Assembly: GCA_026874595.1 (NCBI GenBank)
Contig: CM049320.1
Span: 52,789,070-52,853,069 of the forward strand
From: Sipunculus nudus
Taxonomy: Eukaryota > Annelida > Sipuncula > Golfingiida > Sipunculidae
Direction of reading: 5' to 3'
Length of the DNA stretch: 64,000 bases
Part shown: piece by piece, positions 11,140 through 24,500 of the stretch
How positions within the stretch are numbered: the first letter of the stretch is position 1
Layout of the letters: each line of letters opens with the position of its first letter
Made by a program: the position numbers and the translations under genes
The notes under the pieces: model-generated
Told to the model about the DNA's origin: nothing
Seen by the model: the letters and a program-made list of their open reading frames with translations, nothing else
The model's database searches: none

Positions 11140-13135
11140 CAGGTAGCGATTGCTAGAAATTTGCGGATACCCCCCGGCCATTTTTTTTTTCTGGTAAATC
11201 CGCAAATTGCTACTTTGACAGCCAGGCCTCCTCTCTCCTGGGCGCCAAGGTCGCAAATTCCTAGCAATTTGCGGATACCACCCGGCCATTTTTTTTCTCC
11301 GGTAAAATCCGCAAATTGCTAGCAAATTGCTACTTTGACAGCCAGGCCCACTCTTCCCTGGTCTCCCAGTTCGCAAATTCCTAGCAATTTGCCGATACCC
11401 CCCGGCCAATTTTTTTTTTCGGGTAAATCCGCAAATTGCTAGCAAATTGCTACTTTGACACCCAGGCCCCCTCTCTCCCGGGTCTCTCCGGGTACCCACT
11501 GCCAATTTTTTTTTTCTTGTAAATCCGCAGAATGCTAGTAAATCGCTACTTTGACAGCCACGCCCTTTCTGTCCTGGGCGCCCAGGTCGCAAATTGCTAG
11601 CAATTAGCAGATACTCCCCGGCCAATTCTTTTTTGGTGGTAAATCCGCAAATTGCTAGCAAATTGATACTTTGACAGCCAGTCCCCCTCTCTCCTGGTCT
11701 CCCAGGTCGCAAATTCCTGGCAATTTGCGGATACCCCCCGGACAATTCTTTTTTCCTGCGAAATCCGCAAATTGCTAGCAAATTGATACTTTGACAGCCA
11801 GGCCCCCTCTCTCCTGGTCTCCCAGGTCGCAAATTCCTAGCAATTTGCGGATACTTCCCGGCCATTTTTTTTTTCTGGTAAAATCCGCAAATTGCTAGCA
11901 AATTGCTACTTTGACAGCCAGGCCCACTCTTCCCTGGTCTCCCAGTTCGCAAATTCCTAGCAATTTGCCGATACCCCCGGCCAATTTTTTTTTTCGGGTA
12001 AATCCGCAAATTGCTACTTTGACACCCAGGCCCCCCCCCCCCCCTCTCCCTGGTCTCTCCGGGTACCCACTGCCAATTTTTTTTTTCTTGTAAATCCGCA
12101 GAATGCTAGCAAATTGCTACTTTAACAGCCACGCCCTTTCTGTCCTGGGCGCCCAGGTCGCAAATTGCAAGCAAATAGCGGATACTCCCCGGCCAATTTT
12201 TTTTGTGGTAAATCCGCAAATTGCTGGCAATTTGATACTTTGACAGCCAGTCCTCCTCCTCCTCCCTGGTCTCCCAGGTCGCAAATTCCTAGCAATTTGC
12301 GGAAACACCCGGCCATTTTTTTTTCTGGTAAAATACGCGAATTGCGAGCAAATTGCTACTTTGACAGCCAGGCCCACTCTTCCCTGGTCTCCCAGTTCGC
12401 AAATTGCTATCAATTTGCCGATAACCCCCCGGCCATTTTTTTTTTTTTCGGGTAAATCCGCAAATTGCTAGCAAATTGCTACTTTAACATCCAGGCCCCC
12501 TCTTCCCTGGTCTCCCAGTTCGCAAATTTCTAGCAATTTGCCGATACCCCCGGCCAATTTTTTTTTTCGGGTAAATCCGCAAATTGCTACTTTGACACCC
12601 AGGCCCCCCCCCCCCTCTCCCTGGTCTCTCCGGGTACCTACTGCCAATTTTTTTTCTTGTAAATCCGCAGAATGCTAGCAAATTGCTACTTTGACAGCCA
12701 CGCCCTTTCTGTCCTGGGCGCCCAGGTCGTAAATTGCAAGCAAATAGCGGATACTCCCCGGCCAATTTTTTTTGGTTGTAAATCCGCAAATTGCTAGCAA
12801 TTTGATACTTTGACAGCCAGTCCTCCTCCTCCTCCCTGGTCTCCCAGGTCGCAAATTCCTAGCAATTTGCGGATACCACCCGGCCAATTTTTTTTTCTGG
12901 TAAAATCCGCAAATTGCGAGCAAATTGCTACTTTGACAGCCAGGCCCACTCTTCCCTGGTCTCCCAGTTCGCAAATTGCTAGCAATTTGCCGATAACCCC
13001 CCGGCCATTTTTTTTTTTTCGGGTAAATCCGCAAATTGCTAGCAAATTGCTACTTTGACACCCAGGCCCCCTCTCTCCTGGGCGCCAATGTTGCAAATTG
13101 CTAACAATCAGCTGGCACCTCCCGCCATTTTTTTC
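11140..13135. repeat. Satellite of ~120-bp monomers with exact 571-bp higher-order period
   Basis: About 17 monomers of 98-122 bp are marked by 'gctactttgacagccaggc' (for example 11211, 11331, 11451, 11908, 12354, 12926). Every fifth monomer carries 'gggtacccactgcc' (11490, 12061, 12632 as a variant), a spacing of 571 bp twice. Most monomers contain a perfect 16-bp inverted repeat around a T-rich loop, for example 11261-11276 with 11307-11322. Because many monomers are close to 120 bp (40 codons), long frames stay open by chance on both strands; the 299-codon minus frame at 11110-12009 is such an artefact. A G/C homopolymer and T-run length variation indicates slippage. Confidence 0.95.
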
Positions 13136-15984
13136 TCAGGGAAACGTCTCCGCGATAATAAAAAAAATATCCCATAAGCTTAAGTACAGGGCATACAGGA
13201 AAACCGACAGTTCCCCGACAGCTCCCCGGCTCTCTGATAGCTTCACAATTTACCTGTAACAACATGATTGTTTATATTAAAAATATCGAATGCGGGAGAT
13301 TTAAATGTCAAATAGTGATGTCATCCTGTAGGATTATCACCTCCTTTTTTAAGCGAGTTGGAGATATCTCATTTTCTTTGAGAATTGTAATAAAACATCA
13401 AAATCATGAAAGGTTATGATGTGTCATTTTAGCATGTGGCACTTGCAATAGGAAATTAAAACAGGCTTAGGCTCAATTAAGGAAAGGATTTAAAAAATCT
13501 TGAAATAAACTGTATATTTTAAATAAGTAGCTTACTGACGGAGTCCGTAAGTTAGATTATAAATCAGTGACATTCCAATCAATACATGGAATAAATATTT
13601 GGTTAACGGTTGTTTAGTACTGATGTCTTCTGAATGCTCGCTGTAATTTTAAACTCTACTCATTGAAATTTGCTCGTTTGCTTCCTGTGATATCTCGTTC
13701 CATAAATTCTAAGCCCACTAAGGTCAGTGTGGTTACGATGCTGTTCAGTTTATACACAAGGTGTGGAAATTAGTTTATCACCTGTTAAGTCTGAAATCGA
13801 AATTTAAATGAGCTTATAATCATTCGTACATAGGTGGAACATGTTTGCGGGTCAGATTAACATAAAAATGAGGCTCATATCGGTCGACCAATATTGTGTG
13901 TGTGTATATATATATTTGGTGAATCTCTAAAACAGGCAATTATCTGAGTGCTTTCTATCAAACTACATGACAATGTCTCAAAACGTTTTGTTTAATAATT
14001 TTTAATAAATATTTTAAATTTCAGTTTTAGGCTAGATAAACAAATGATACCGGGAAAGCAAAAAAAAAAAAAAAATGAGATATTGTCACGTGGTTTAATG
14101 TTAGTCCTTTATAAATTGGGATATTGTTATTGTGGGCTTAAAATAGTGCATCGTTAAATATTTTTATAAAATGTAACAAAATAGTGTAAAAATGAACGAA
14201 AACGCAAATTAAGTATACAATCAGAAAGAACACTGTGTCAGGTTTAAAGTGATGTATAATTTATGAAGTCGTATATGCATTTAAACCATTTTTTATTGAT
14301 TTTAGATATAGGGGTTTTAGACAATAACAGGGTATTGATTCATGAGACGCGTGTCTGGGTGAAAATATATTTTAGGTGATTTATCTCAAAAGGTTATTTG
14401 CTTAATGTCTGCTTGGAGCATGTTGCTTTGTTTTTTTTTTTTGTTTGTTTTTATTTTGCCATTGGCATTCCCCCACATTTTTTTTATTTGTACGACGTAA
14501 AACTTAAGTCTGATTAAAAAAAAAACATGAATGTTCAAGGGGCCACGTGTAAAATAATCAGTGGATTGGACAATCAGTTAATACTCCATAACAAGAGGAC
14601 CCAGATCTTTATATCCTCGCACCTAAAGTCATTCTGTGGAACCTAATAAAAGAGGGCAGAACCTAGGCACCTTTAAGAGAGAACCCACTATTTGGGAGAA
14701 TTTCAGAGGGTTAGAACTTCACTCGCTGAAGGTAATGATACATAATCCAGTTTTTACCTTCTAGTATTCTTGCAAGAGTTTGAATTATTTACTACTGTAG
14801 TGATCTTTTTGGCAAATTCCATAGCTACAAATGAAAAGCAAACACCTTCATTCCACAACTTGAGTTATATAAGGTATACAGAATGCTTGATACCTCATTC
14901 AGTCTACGTTGATTTCATTGGCGATCTAATACCTACCTAAATAGAAATAACGATAAAAAATAAGGTTTACCACAATAAGTAAAACTGTACTATGATAAGA
15001 GTACCAATTTGATTTTTGTGGAGTCCTTATATAGCGCACTGTTTATTTAATACCAAAAGATCATTGTACATTCGACATTATAATTTTTACTGGTTATTTC
15101 TTTTTATATATTTATAAGTAATGAAATCTGTATTTAAATACATTGTCCTAAAAAACGGTAACTTCCTTGACAAAATCATTTAGAAATATTGTTAAGATTT
15201 AGTAATTTTGTAAGCATCATTCATTTGACAAAGTATTCATTCTATCGTGAAGAGAGTTGGTGTATATATTATGCAGATAATATCATTTTGGAAATGGTAA
15301 CACTAAAGACAAAATAGTTTTCATTTATTCAAGCTCGTAAAGTCTTATCTAAATAATCCACATCATTGGTTTTTGTTGGGAATGAAAGATTTTTTTAAAT
15401 TTTATTTGAAAAAAGAAAATAATATATGCTTCATGCTAAATAACAATAAGATAATGTTAATTTACCAGGCCAACTGACAGTTCAATAAACATGTACCAGA
15501 AAAATAAGGATAATATAACGAACTATTGCATTTAGGTCAGATTAAAGCGTCTGCTCAAATATCAGTATAATTACACTTTTTTATATTGCCGATCCTGGCC
15601 TGGTTAAAACGTTAACTAGTGTATATCTATTGTACTTTGTTGTGATTTGTACGGGATCTTTATCATAAATATTAGCAACAGCGTCTTATGCATTTTTCCT
15701 AACATTATGAATCATATATTTAGATGTTCCTTCTAAATAAAAAAGCGGCTACAATTTTTTTCTTAACCCCTGTATTCGTGTAACATATTTGCTTTTTGTC
15801 TCGGCTTCCTGTTAATTATAATACTATAGGTCACCCAGCACTTGTCCCATAACGACCATTGGAGATATCCATACCGGACTATTAAACCCATTGAACAAAA
15901 CACTGGACAACCAGGCGCGCTTGCCGGAAATGGCATAGAAATTGTGAAATAAATTGGCAATGAACAAGAGGAAGAGAATACCAT
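13136..15984. other. Unassigned AT-rich sequence
   Basis: No gene or RNA is supportable. Short homopolymers (A at 14060, T at 14430, A at 14517) and a small TG/TA tract near 13895-13915 are present. Confidence 0.4.
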
Positions 15985-17060
15985 TGTTTGTTAAGATAGG
16001 ACCAATCTTGACAAAGTGATCAGGGAAAAGTCACAAGAACAAGCAAGAGGCGAAATTGAAGACAATTGACAAAAAGACAGAAAGACATACCGACAAAGTA
16101 ACACATCCGAGATAACAGATGACTAAATAAGTCAAGCGAAGAAAAACAAAATGAGCTATAGTTTATGTAGGTGAGGTTAACTATTTTGGAGATATGGCCA
16201 AAAATGATATGTGTTTTTAGTGCAGCGGCCCCTGGCGTCTTTTTTACGAAAAAGAAAAAAAAATGCTTTCAAGATATTAGTATGAGACATAGGCGGTATT
16301 TGTTTTAAAACAAGTTCTAGCCTGTAGAATGCTAATTGTAAGACACAAGAACCAGCAAGCAGCTGAAATTGAGGACAACTAACAACCAGACAGACAATCT
16401 GACAAAGTGACACATCTGAGATAACAGATGACTAAATATGCTCATGAAGAAGGTATAGAGAAACAAAATAAGCTACAGTTTAAAAAAAGGTTTATTATTT
16501 TGGAGAGCTGGCCAAAAAATGATGCGTTCTTTTGGTTTTGGTGCAGCGCCGCCCCCTAATAGCCATATCCCGAAAATGAAAAATTACTTTTGAGATATTA
16601 GTGACAAACTATATACAAGTTTCAAATGATTCCTGTAAAACTCTGTGTCCTGTAGATTGCTCAGTGTAAGAAGCTAGAACCAGCAAACAGGATAAATTGA
16701 TAAAAACTGCCAACAGACAGACATACTAAAAGAAGAGACACAAGATTGAAACCAATCGACTTATCCAGTTAATGGAGAAAACCTAAAAGAAGAACTTAAG
16801 CCTAAGTTTGTAAAGATAGGCCTAATATTATCGAAATTATGAATAAAAAAAACCTTTTGACATTTTTATATGACCTCGACCTTAAACTTCGACCAATATT
16901 GAGAAAAACCAATAAACTTCGGGAGCTTTTAGTTTTCTATCAACTATGCAATTTTGAAAACGATTGCTGCAAAACGGTGCATTTTAAAAGAGAGACAAAT
17001 ATATAAACAAACAGACAGACGCAACTGACCAACATGCTTGCCGAAATCGAAGATTTCCGG
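15985..17060. repeat. Diverged tandem repeat, ~310-bp period, about three copies
   Basis: Homologous blocks containing 'acaagaaccagcaagcagct' (variants) occur at about 16030, 16347 and 16675. They are followed by a tail 'cagacagac' and by 'gagataacagatgactaaat', found at 16110 and 16417. Divergence between copies is considerable, so the array is old. Confidence 0.7.
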
Positions 17061-17174
17061 TAGGCGATAAAACTGCTCGTTCTCATCGAAGGAAGTATTT
17101 AATAGTGCATTAATCTTTAAGACACATCATTTCATGTGTTGCATTTTTCGTCGGCTATCGTGACTTCATATTCT

Positions 17175-17177
<3 letters not shown>

Positions 17178-17220
<43 letters not shown>
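17178..17220. repeat. (TA)n microsatellite
   Basis: About 21 TA dinucleotides. Confidence 0.95.
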
Positions 17221-17221
<1 letters not shown>

Positions 17222-17309
17222 CCATATAATTTCTTATATGATATTATTATTAAAAACGCACCACATAATCAAATGCCTTCTAATAAAAAAATTTCCTTTC
17301 ATACAAGGA

Positions 17310-17730
17310 AAATATTAGCAGAAAGGTATAAAACTAACATTAGATGCAAGCACTTTCCTCAGGCGGTGATTTGTTTTACCTAATCTTAAGAATTATCAAG
17401 TGCTGTAACCCAAATGGTAGCATTGTATATAGAGATTGGACGCCATTTAATGTGTACATAATGCCTATATTACATTGTCTTCAGTGAGGCAGTTCCATAA
17501 GGGAAACAACACACTTTTCTTTGAAGAGGGGCTTACAACGGCAGATTTGCGCCACAAGTTCCGCCACGCATTCAGAGACCTCAACGACAACGAGGCAGAT
17601 CACCTTACATGTTTTTTTTTTATTACATAGTACTCCATGTGTTTATTTATCGACAGAGTTCCCCACGGTGTATAGCAGAGACAGAGCAGTCATGGTAATC
17701 AATACGATTTCCCGACCATCAACAAAATAA
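17310..17730 (+). repeat. End of an old ~2.86-kb tandem unit (unit 0)
   Basis: This segment is a diverged match of 20180-20579 and of 28090-28580, for example 'tcagtgaggcagttccataa' at 17481 against 'tcactgaggcagttcgataa' near 20275, and 'ccatcaacaaa' at 17718 against 28561. It defines the end part of a tandem unit whose next start is at about 18360. Confidence 0.65.
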
Positions 17731-18230
17731 ATATAGTAAAAAAATTCCGTATAAAAAGATACAATTCTTTTTTAACCTTTAGATTCAGGGTTTTAAAATG
17801 TATAACAATAGATAAGCCGATAAAACAATGTTTAAACTTCAGTTGGATTTAAATATATCAACCGACTTAATAGGCTTTTTTATTTTTGCCGAGACTGTAT
17901 TCAGTAGAGCATCTAATTTCAGTTCCTCTTTTTTCCTGAAAATTCATTTTTAAAAAATTAAAGAGAGGAACCAACATTTTATTTGAATAAATATTTTGCT
18001 GCCTTTGAAAGGAAAATAAGATTAATTAAGATTAAAATGATCTGATGAGATAACGTTGCTGTATACCAGGGCCAGGATTAACATATTATGTAAAGGTTGG
18101 TACTAATATGCCCAATGTTCTAGCAGAATGGTTGTTGAAAAACGTCTAGCCTTGAATATCCGTAAGATTGATCTGAACAAATTTTCTCCCCAATATGATT
18201 TCGATATTCCAGATTCTACTGTATATAAAA

Positions 18231-18233
<3 letters not shown>

Positions 18234-18280
<47 letters not shown>
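18234..18280. repeat. (AT)n microsatellite
   Basis: About 23 AT dinucleotides. Confidence 0.95.
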
Positions 18281-18285
<5 letters not shown>

Positions 18286-18359
18286 ATAATTATGTCCCCT
18301 CGTTTACATCTGAATAGCTGCTAAGAACCTCTTAGGCCACACGCGAATATATTCAAAAG

Positions 18360-18599
18360 ACTTGACGTATATTTATTTAATACCAGTATATGATGCCAAG
18401 CAGTCAGCTTTTTTGAAAAGAAAACTACAGACTTTTTCATGACAATGTAAACCGTATACGCGATTTCGTTCAAATAAGATCTTAAATTTGGTGATTGAGG
18501 TAACAGACCCTGTTAAATAAAAAAAAAACTTTAACCAAAATATATTCAATGTAATAACTCTATAACTGTCAAAGCGTTCAGCTGCATTACGTGCCCATC
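18360..18599 (+). repeat. Start of old tandem unit 1, left of the duplicated target
   Basis: It matches 36540-36905 at moderate identity: 'gtaaaccgtatacgcgattt' at 18446 against 'gcaaaccgtatacccgattt' at 36736, and 'ttaacagaccctg' in both. The similarity continues across 18600 into copy A. So the left flank of copy A is its native context. Confidence 0.65.
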
Positions 18600-18790
18600 T
18601 ATCCTAATGAGGTATGTTCAACATTTAACCTGCTCCTGCTTCACTTGCATTGGAAAAGTTAGAGGAATTCCGGGTAAATGCGGAATGAATGTGGGAATGA
18701 CACAAACAGTCCTTGGTATCAACTTTAAAGAGTGTTAAAGTAAACCTGCAAACTGAAATAAAAGTATGATATAACTATAGCTATATCTTC

Positions 18791-19235
18791 AGATGACTTA
18801 TCGCTCATATAGGATCATTTTAGCTAGGTTTATATCAATAGCCGATGTGTCAGATGACTTAACGCTCATATGGGTTCATATTGGCTGGGTTAGTATCAAT
18901 GGCCCCTGGGTTAGATGACTTAACGCTCATATTGGCTCATATCAGCAGGGTTCATATCAGTGGACCAAGGGACAGATGACCCAACGCTCACATGGGCTCA
19001 TATTGGCTGGGTTCGTATCAATGGCCCATGGGTCAGATGACTTAACGCTCAAATGGGCTCATATTAGCTGGGTTCATATCAATGGCCAATGGGTCAGATG
19101 ACTTAACGCTCAAATGGGCTCAAATTAGCTGGGTTCATATCAATGGCCCATAGGTCAGAAGACTTTACGCTCAAATGGGTTCAATTTAGCTGGGTTTATA
19201 TCAGTGGCCAATTAGACGGAAGATTCACCGCTCAT
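18791..19235 (+). repeat. 61-bp minisatellite, about 7 units (copy A)
   Basis: Consecutive units of 61 bp begin 'agatgacttaacgctca' and end 'aatggcccatgggtc'. Seven units and a partial eighth are present, with the last units most diverged. There are no unique spacers, so this is a minisatellite and not a CRISPR array. Confidence 0.95.
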
Positions 19236-19960
19236 AATCTAATATTAAACTACATGACTATATCTAAAAACTATCTTATTATTTTTCCTCTACCATGTTT
19301 CTTTCTTGTCTAAAAACAAATTTTTTACTTAATCAAATTTAAAAAAATTCAAATTTGAGCTAGAAAGAACAAATGTTGTATTGATTTATTTTACTCATTG
19401 AATGTCAATAACGTTGAAGTGCAACAGTTATTCGTGTGATCTAACAGCAGTGGATGGTAAATAGTGGTTATTTAAAGATTATAAATAACTTTGATATATT
19501 TCAACACTAACATTAATCCCTTGCATATATCTTAACAAATGGATTATGAATTCGTTGCTTGGTAATAGTTAAAATATAGTTAAATAGTTAAAATCTTACA
19601 ACAACATTCAGAGTCTATACTGGGAATTATTTTGGGGTTAAAGTGCCCTGATGTTATAAATGCTGACGACAGCACCATCCCTTCAAATATTGGAATTGGG
19701 CCAAGAAAAGCTGTTTCATAAACATATCTGCATTACTCAAAAGAAAGAAAATTGATAGTTTACTTGCACTGAGAGTTAAAAAGCTATGAGTTCAATACCT
19801 GTAAAAAAGTTTCTGCAAGGGGCTGCAAAATATTTTTTGAGAAACATAAAGAAAGGACATTGCTCGATTCCAACTCTCACTAGTAGAAGATGTAACTACA
19901 GTTTCAGCTTTTTCCCAGATATTTTGGCCTATTAACTACGTGTCACCCAGTTTTTGTTGA

Positions 19961-20010
<50 letters not shown>
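19961..20010. repeat. (AT)n microsatellite in copy A
   Basis: About 25 dinucleotides; the array in copy B (27880-27921) is a few repeats shorter. Confidence 0.95.
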
Positions 20011-20015
<5 letters not shown>

Positions 20016-20699
20016 CGAGACCAGTTATTTGCTAGTCGATTAAACAAAAAAAAAAATCCGCTTGTTTACAAGCAATTAAAATACTAAAATAATTTCCTAG
20101 ATTACTACGAACGCGCCGCTTAATCAGAAGCTTCATAATCGAAACTTTTGCTTTATGCGGGGGCAAATATTGGCAGAAATGTCGAAAGTAACATAAACTG
20201 CAAGTACTTACTTAAGTCGATATTTTTTTTTACCTAATCCTAAGAATTATCAACGAGTCTTTGTTACCTTGCCCTCACTGAGGCAGTTCGATAAGGTAAA
20301 CAACACTTCTCTTTGAACAGGGGCTACGAATATAAGATTTGCGTCCCAAACTTGATCACGAGATCAACCTTTAACGAACCTAGTAATGGCAATCAAGCTA
20401 TGTTTGTTCCTTTGACGGTACTCATTAGAGGATTTTTAAAGGCGCTGATAAAAACTTGATGTAAAGTCTCAGTCCCAAATAGATTACTTCTACGTATTGA
20501 AGAAACGCGTGCGGGACACAGCTGAACTCTTCATTAAACAGAGGCGAATTATCTTACACGGTTAGTACAGACTACCTGGTTGATTGATTGATTGATTCTT
20601 TATTTCCCCCTCGGCAAGAAGAGAGTACAACCATTCAGTACATATAAGGTACAAGATACATGCATCGTGAGCAAACAGCGAAAGAAATAAGATCTAATT

Positions 20700-21574
20700 A
20701 GAAAATATATACAGATAGATATAAAAGGTTCAAATATCTAATCATAAAATATACAAAGCGCAAAGCTATATGAAGATATAATAGTTAAATCGGCTGTCTG
20801 AAGGACCAAAATATTTATATATAAGATTATGGTCTAATAAACTATATAAGGTCAATGCTATAGTAAATTCAATTCTATGCGTTTAGCAAATAACCAAACT
20901 AAATATTTAGTCATAAAATATACAAAGTGCAGTGCTATATTAAGATGTTAACTATTGTCTAGGAAAAAAACTTGATAACTGAAAATGTAATTCGAATAAT
21001 GTTTCTAACTGACTGAGATATAATTATCAGAAAAATACAATATTCCTCATATCCGTTCAATAGTCTGTCTTGAAGACCAAAGCATAAATCCATAAATTTG
21101 TGGTAAGGTAAGATATATAAGGCTGATACTATATGTAATTCAATTTTATGCTCTAAGCGAATAACTAAATTAAATATTTAGTCATAAGATATTCAAAGTC
21201 CGGTGCTATATTAAAATGTTAACTGTATAAAAAAAAATAAATAATAATAATAATAAAAAATAAATAAATCGCAGCTTAATCACTAAAGACCTCCTCATAA
21301 TGTACTTTGAACATTATTTTTTACTAAAATACAATAGGCAAAGGGAATCTACAATATTCCTCAAACCCACTAAACAGGCTATCTTGGAGATCAAAACATA
21401 TATCCACAATGTTATGGTCGGGTAAGCTACATAAGGCTAATGGTAAATTGAGTTTTTTAAGCTAGCCGATAGAAAATAAAAATAAATGACTGGTCCTAAA
21501 ATATACAATGTGCAGTGTTATATTAAAATACTAACTGTTGTCTAATAAGACAATAGCAACTTGAGAACTGAAAA
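20700..21574 (-). repeat. LINE 3' region: tandem decayed copies of the ORF2 end
   Basis: The block around 'aggctatcttgaagaccaaa', which is coding at 21663 near the ORF2 C-terminus, recurs outside the coding region at 21376, 21061 and 20791. It brings along the adjoining 'atatacaaagtgcagtgcta' (21499, 20928, 20751, and a variant near 21188). Periods are about 270-315 bp. The untranslated end of the element thus consists of successively more decayed copies of its own coding terminus. Confidence 0.75.
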
Positions 21575-24500
21575 CTATGCTCGTAATGTTGTTCGAATAA
21601 TATTTCTAACTGACTGAAATATAATTAGCAAAAATTTACAATAGTCCTCATGTCCGTTAAATAGGCTATCTTGAAGACCAAAACATACATCCACAAATTT
21701 ATGGTCAGGTAAATGATGCTTTGGTAAATTCAATTTGATCATAAATATTTCTCCACATAATGTCTCTCTCTCTGATATAAATGATGGACAATCAGTGAAG
21801 ACATGACACAAAATATCCTCTTGAAAGGAGTTGCAAAAATTACAAATAACGCTCTCATCCGGATCCGCTAGACAAAGCAACCTTACCATGTCACATATAA
21901 TCTTCCTACAATTTATTTGACTCCGTGCAATATAGTAAAGACTAAAAGTTCTCTTTGTCAACTCAGGGTGGATTCTCAAGAAACGGTGACAGTCGTTTCT
22001 TTTGTACATCGTGAAGCACCATATACTTTGCTCGTATGAATGGATAGCATTACATATAATTCGTTTCCAGGTTAAATAATCTGGAAAACTTCCACCATTT
22101 ATATATTTAGAAAAGAAATTACCAATTCCATATTTATTCAAAGTATCAACAATGTTAGGAATGAAACCTTTCTGGTTAATGTGTACTTGTAATTTCCACT
22201 GATATAGCCTTGTGATAAATAGTTTCTTTGCTATGCCTAAATTGTCACAAGAAATTAATTTATGAAGGAATAGAAGTTTTCTTTTATGTATTCTGCCTTG
22301 CATGGTATGCCATCCGAGTAAGCCCCTAACTACCTCTCCGTGGGTTCTCACATGTAACCCTTGAATCGTTTTTCAAGCAAATGTTTGTAGTTTTTCAATT
22401 AAATAACTCTCAGTTTTGCTAATTGAATACCATAATTCAGAACCATATAATACGGAAGGTATACATATTTTATCCCAAAGACTAGCTGATACAGTCGGCA
22501 GAAGGGCGTGTTATTGTACTCCTATCATACCAAGTGCGCCCAAAATTGATTTCCCTTTCCTACACCTGTCGTCAGTGCGTGATTTTGACGAAAAACAGGA
22601 GTTTAGTAGAATTCCCACATGTTCATACTCCTGCACTTCTGTTAATTTCGTGTTACCCATTTTCCACACTCTTAATTTACTATTTATTTTGTTCTGTTTT
22701 TTAGTTTCCCCGAAGACCATACATTTTGATATTGCTGAACAAAAGGATATTCGCCATAGCTTACTGTATATGTGGGCTCTATAAATCATTTGATCCAATG
22801 ATGATTTGGTATTTGCTAACAAGACCGTATCATCTGCATATGTTGGGGAGCTAACATCAATATCATTTACCAGTAGACCAATATTTCCTTCATTAATATA
22901 ATTATGAAAGTCCACGAAGGACACAGTAAAATAAAACATAGACATGATACCCCCTTGTTTGACACTCCGAGATATTTTGAATTCATCTGACAATTCTCCA
23001 TTGACAAGTACAGCACAGGAACTACCAATTAGCCATTCTCTAAATAATAGCCACAATTTGTCACGGATTGCCAGATTATATGCCTTTAATAGCAGTCCGT
23101 CCCACCACACTCTGTCAAAAGCAGATTTACAGTCTAAAAAACAACAATATACTCTACCCCCTTGCTCACAATGGTGAAAAATACTTTCTTGTACAGAAAA
23201 AGATGCCATCAGACTGCTACATCTTTTCCTGCAAGCATGTTGCATTTTATCGGGGAATTCTCTGTTTCTCAACCATGGTTCTAGTCTGGACCATATTATT
23301 TTTTCAAAGAGCTTATTTAAAACTGGCATTAGTGTAATCCCTCTGTATGAATTCTTGGAGGCTCTGTCTTTGTTTCTGCCCTTATACATTGGAGAAATAA
23401 TGCCAAGCTTTAAGGATTTTGGAATATATACCTGTTTGATAATGGCATTGTACAATATTGCCAAATATCTGCATATCCCAGGTGCACCTTATTTCAAGTG
23501 TTCATATGAGATAAGATCATAACCAGGTGCCTTATTATTTGGTAATTGTTTACAGATCTTCACTATTTCATCTTCATTAATGTGTCGCAGCACCCCTGTA
23601 TTATCATAATGTTTATTGGCATTAACTAATATTTCGGCGAATTTTTTACTAACATGAGACGTAAATGTTTCTTTGTCGGTTTCTTCTTCCGGTTGCTCAT
23701 TTAGTAAATTACTAAAATGATTACGCCAAAACGAGCGGAGTTCCATAGGAGTCGAAAAGTTAGAATTACCATCGTTCATTATGTGAATATTACCGGATTG
23801 ATCTTTGTGACCTTTTACATACTTCCAGAAAGACCTAACATCAATATCGTGATTAAGACTTGCCTCTTCAAATTTTCGTGCTTCAAATTCTAATATCTTT
23901 TTCTTTAATAATTTCCCGAATACACGTTTAGCCGCTTTGTATTCTTTATACGAGTTAAAATGAAAACCCCTTGGGCGACCTCCGTCTACCCATATATTTC
24001 GCATTTCTCTCTGTTGGATGTGGGCTTTCTTTAATTCTTGGTCCCAGTATGGTTTTTTATATGTGTTAACGTTTGTTTTTGGTACCACCTTATCAGCAGC
24101 TTTTTTCATACATTCACTTAATGAAAACACATAGTTATCAATTTCGGCATTTGTTAATGGTTCTGACTGAAGTGTCTTTTCCATAGAGACGTATCTATTT
24201 AAATAATTATAATAATGGTCTGCATGCGAGTTTTTCCATTTATAGGTCTTGCGAAATACTTTTTGAATTTTTTCTATATGTAAGTTTAGGGCAACTACGA
24301 CTGGGAGATGATCCGAGGTATTTAAAGCGTGATCATCAATAACTTTACACCAATGAACTCTGTTTAAACTTGTCGAAGGAATTAGTATGTGGTCAATCTG
24401 AGTACTGGGTCCGGCGCTATAAGGGAAATAGGTGTCAGCTGGGCCTGTGGCAAGTGCTTGTAATCCTACTGAAATGAGATTTGTTGACTCAATAAAGTCT

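Larger units (their letters stand above)
18600..20579 (+). repeat. Copy A of a 1.97-kb duplicated target flanking the LINE
   Basis: Copy A runs from 'tatcctaatgag' to 'gactacctgg' and is about 99% identical to copy B (26518-28489), with roughly a dozen substitutions plus differences in an (AT)n array. It directly abuts the 3' end of the minus-strand LINE. It includes a 61-bp minisatellite (18791-19235) and an (AT)n array (19961-20010). It contains no supportable gene. Confidence 0.95.

Noticed and set aside
11110-13096. Long open frames on both strands with Gly/Arg/Lys repeats such as GRPGERGPGCQSSNL
   Set aside because: They follow the ~120-bp satellite period, which is a multiple of three, and occur on both strands in several frames. 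No start, stop or domain is conserved between arrays.
11140-13135. Helitron with internal tandem repeats
   Set aside because: No Rep/helicase sequence, and I could not identify a 5' TC end or a hairpin-CTRR 3' end.
18791-19235. CRISPR-like regular 61-bp repeats
   Set aside because: Units are contiguous without unique spacers, the context is eukaryotic and no cas gene is present.
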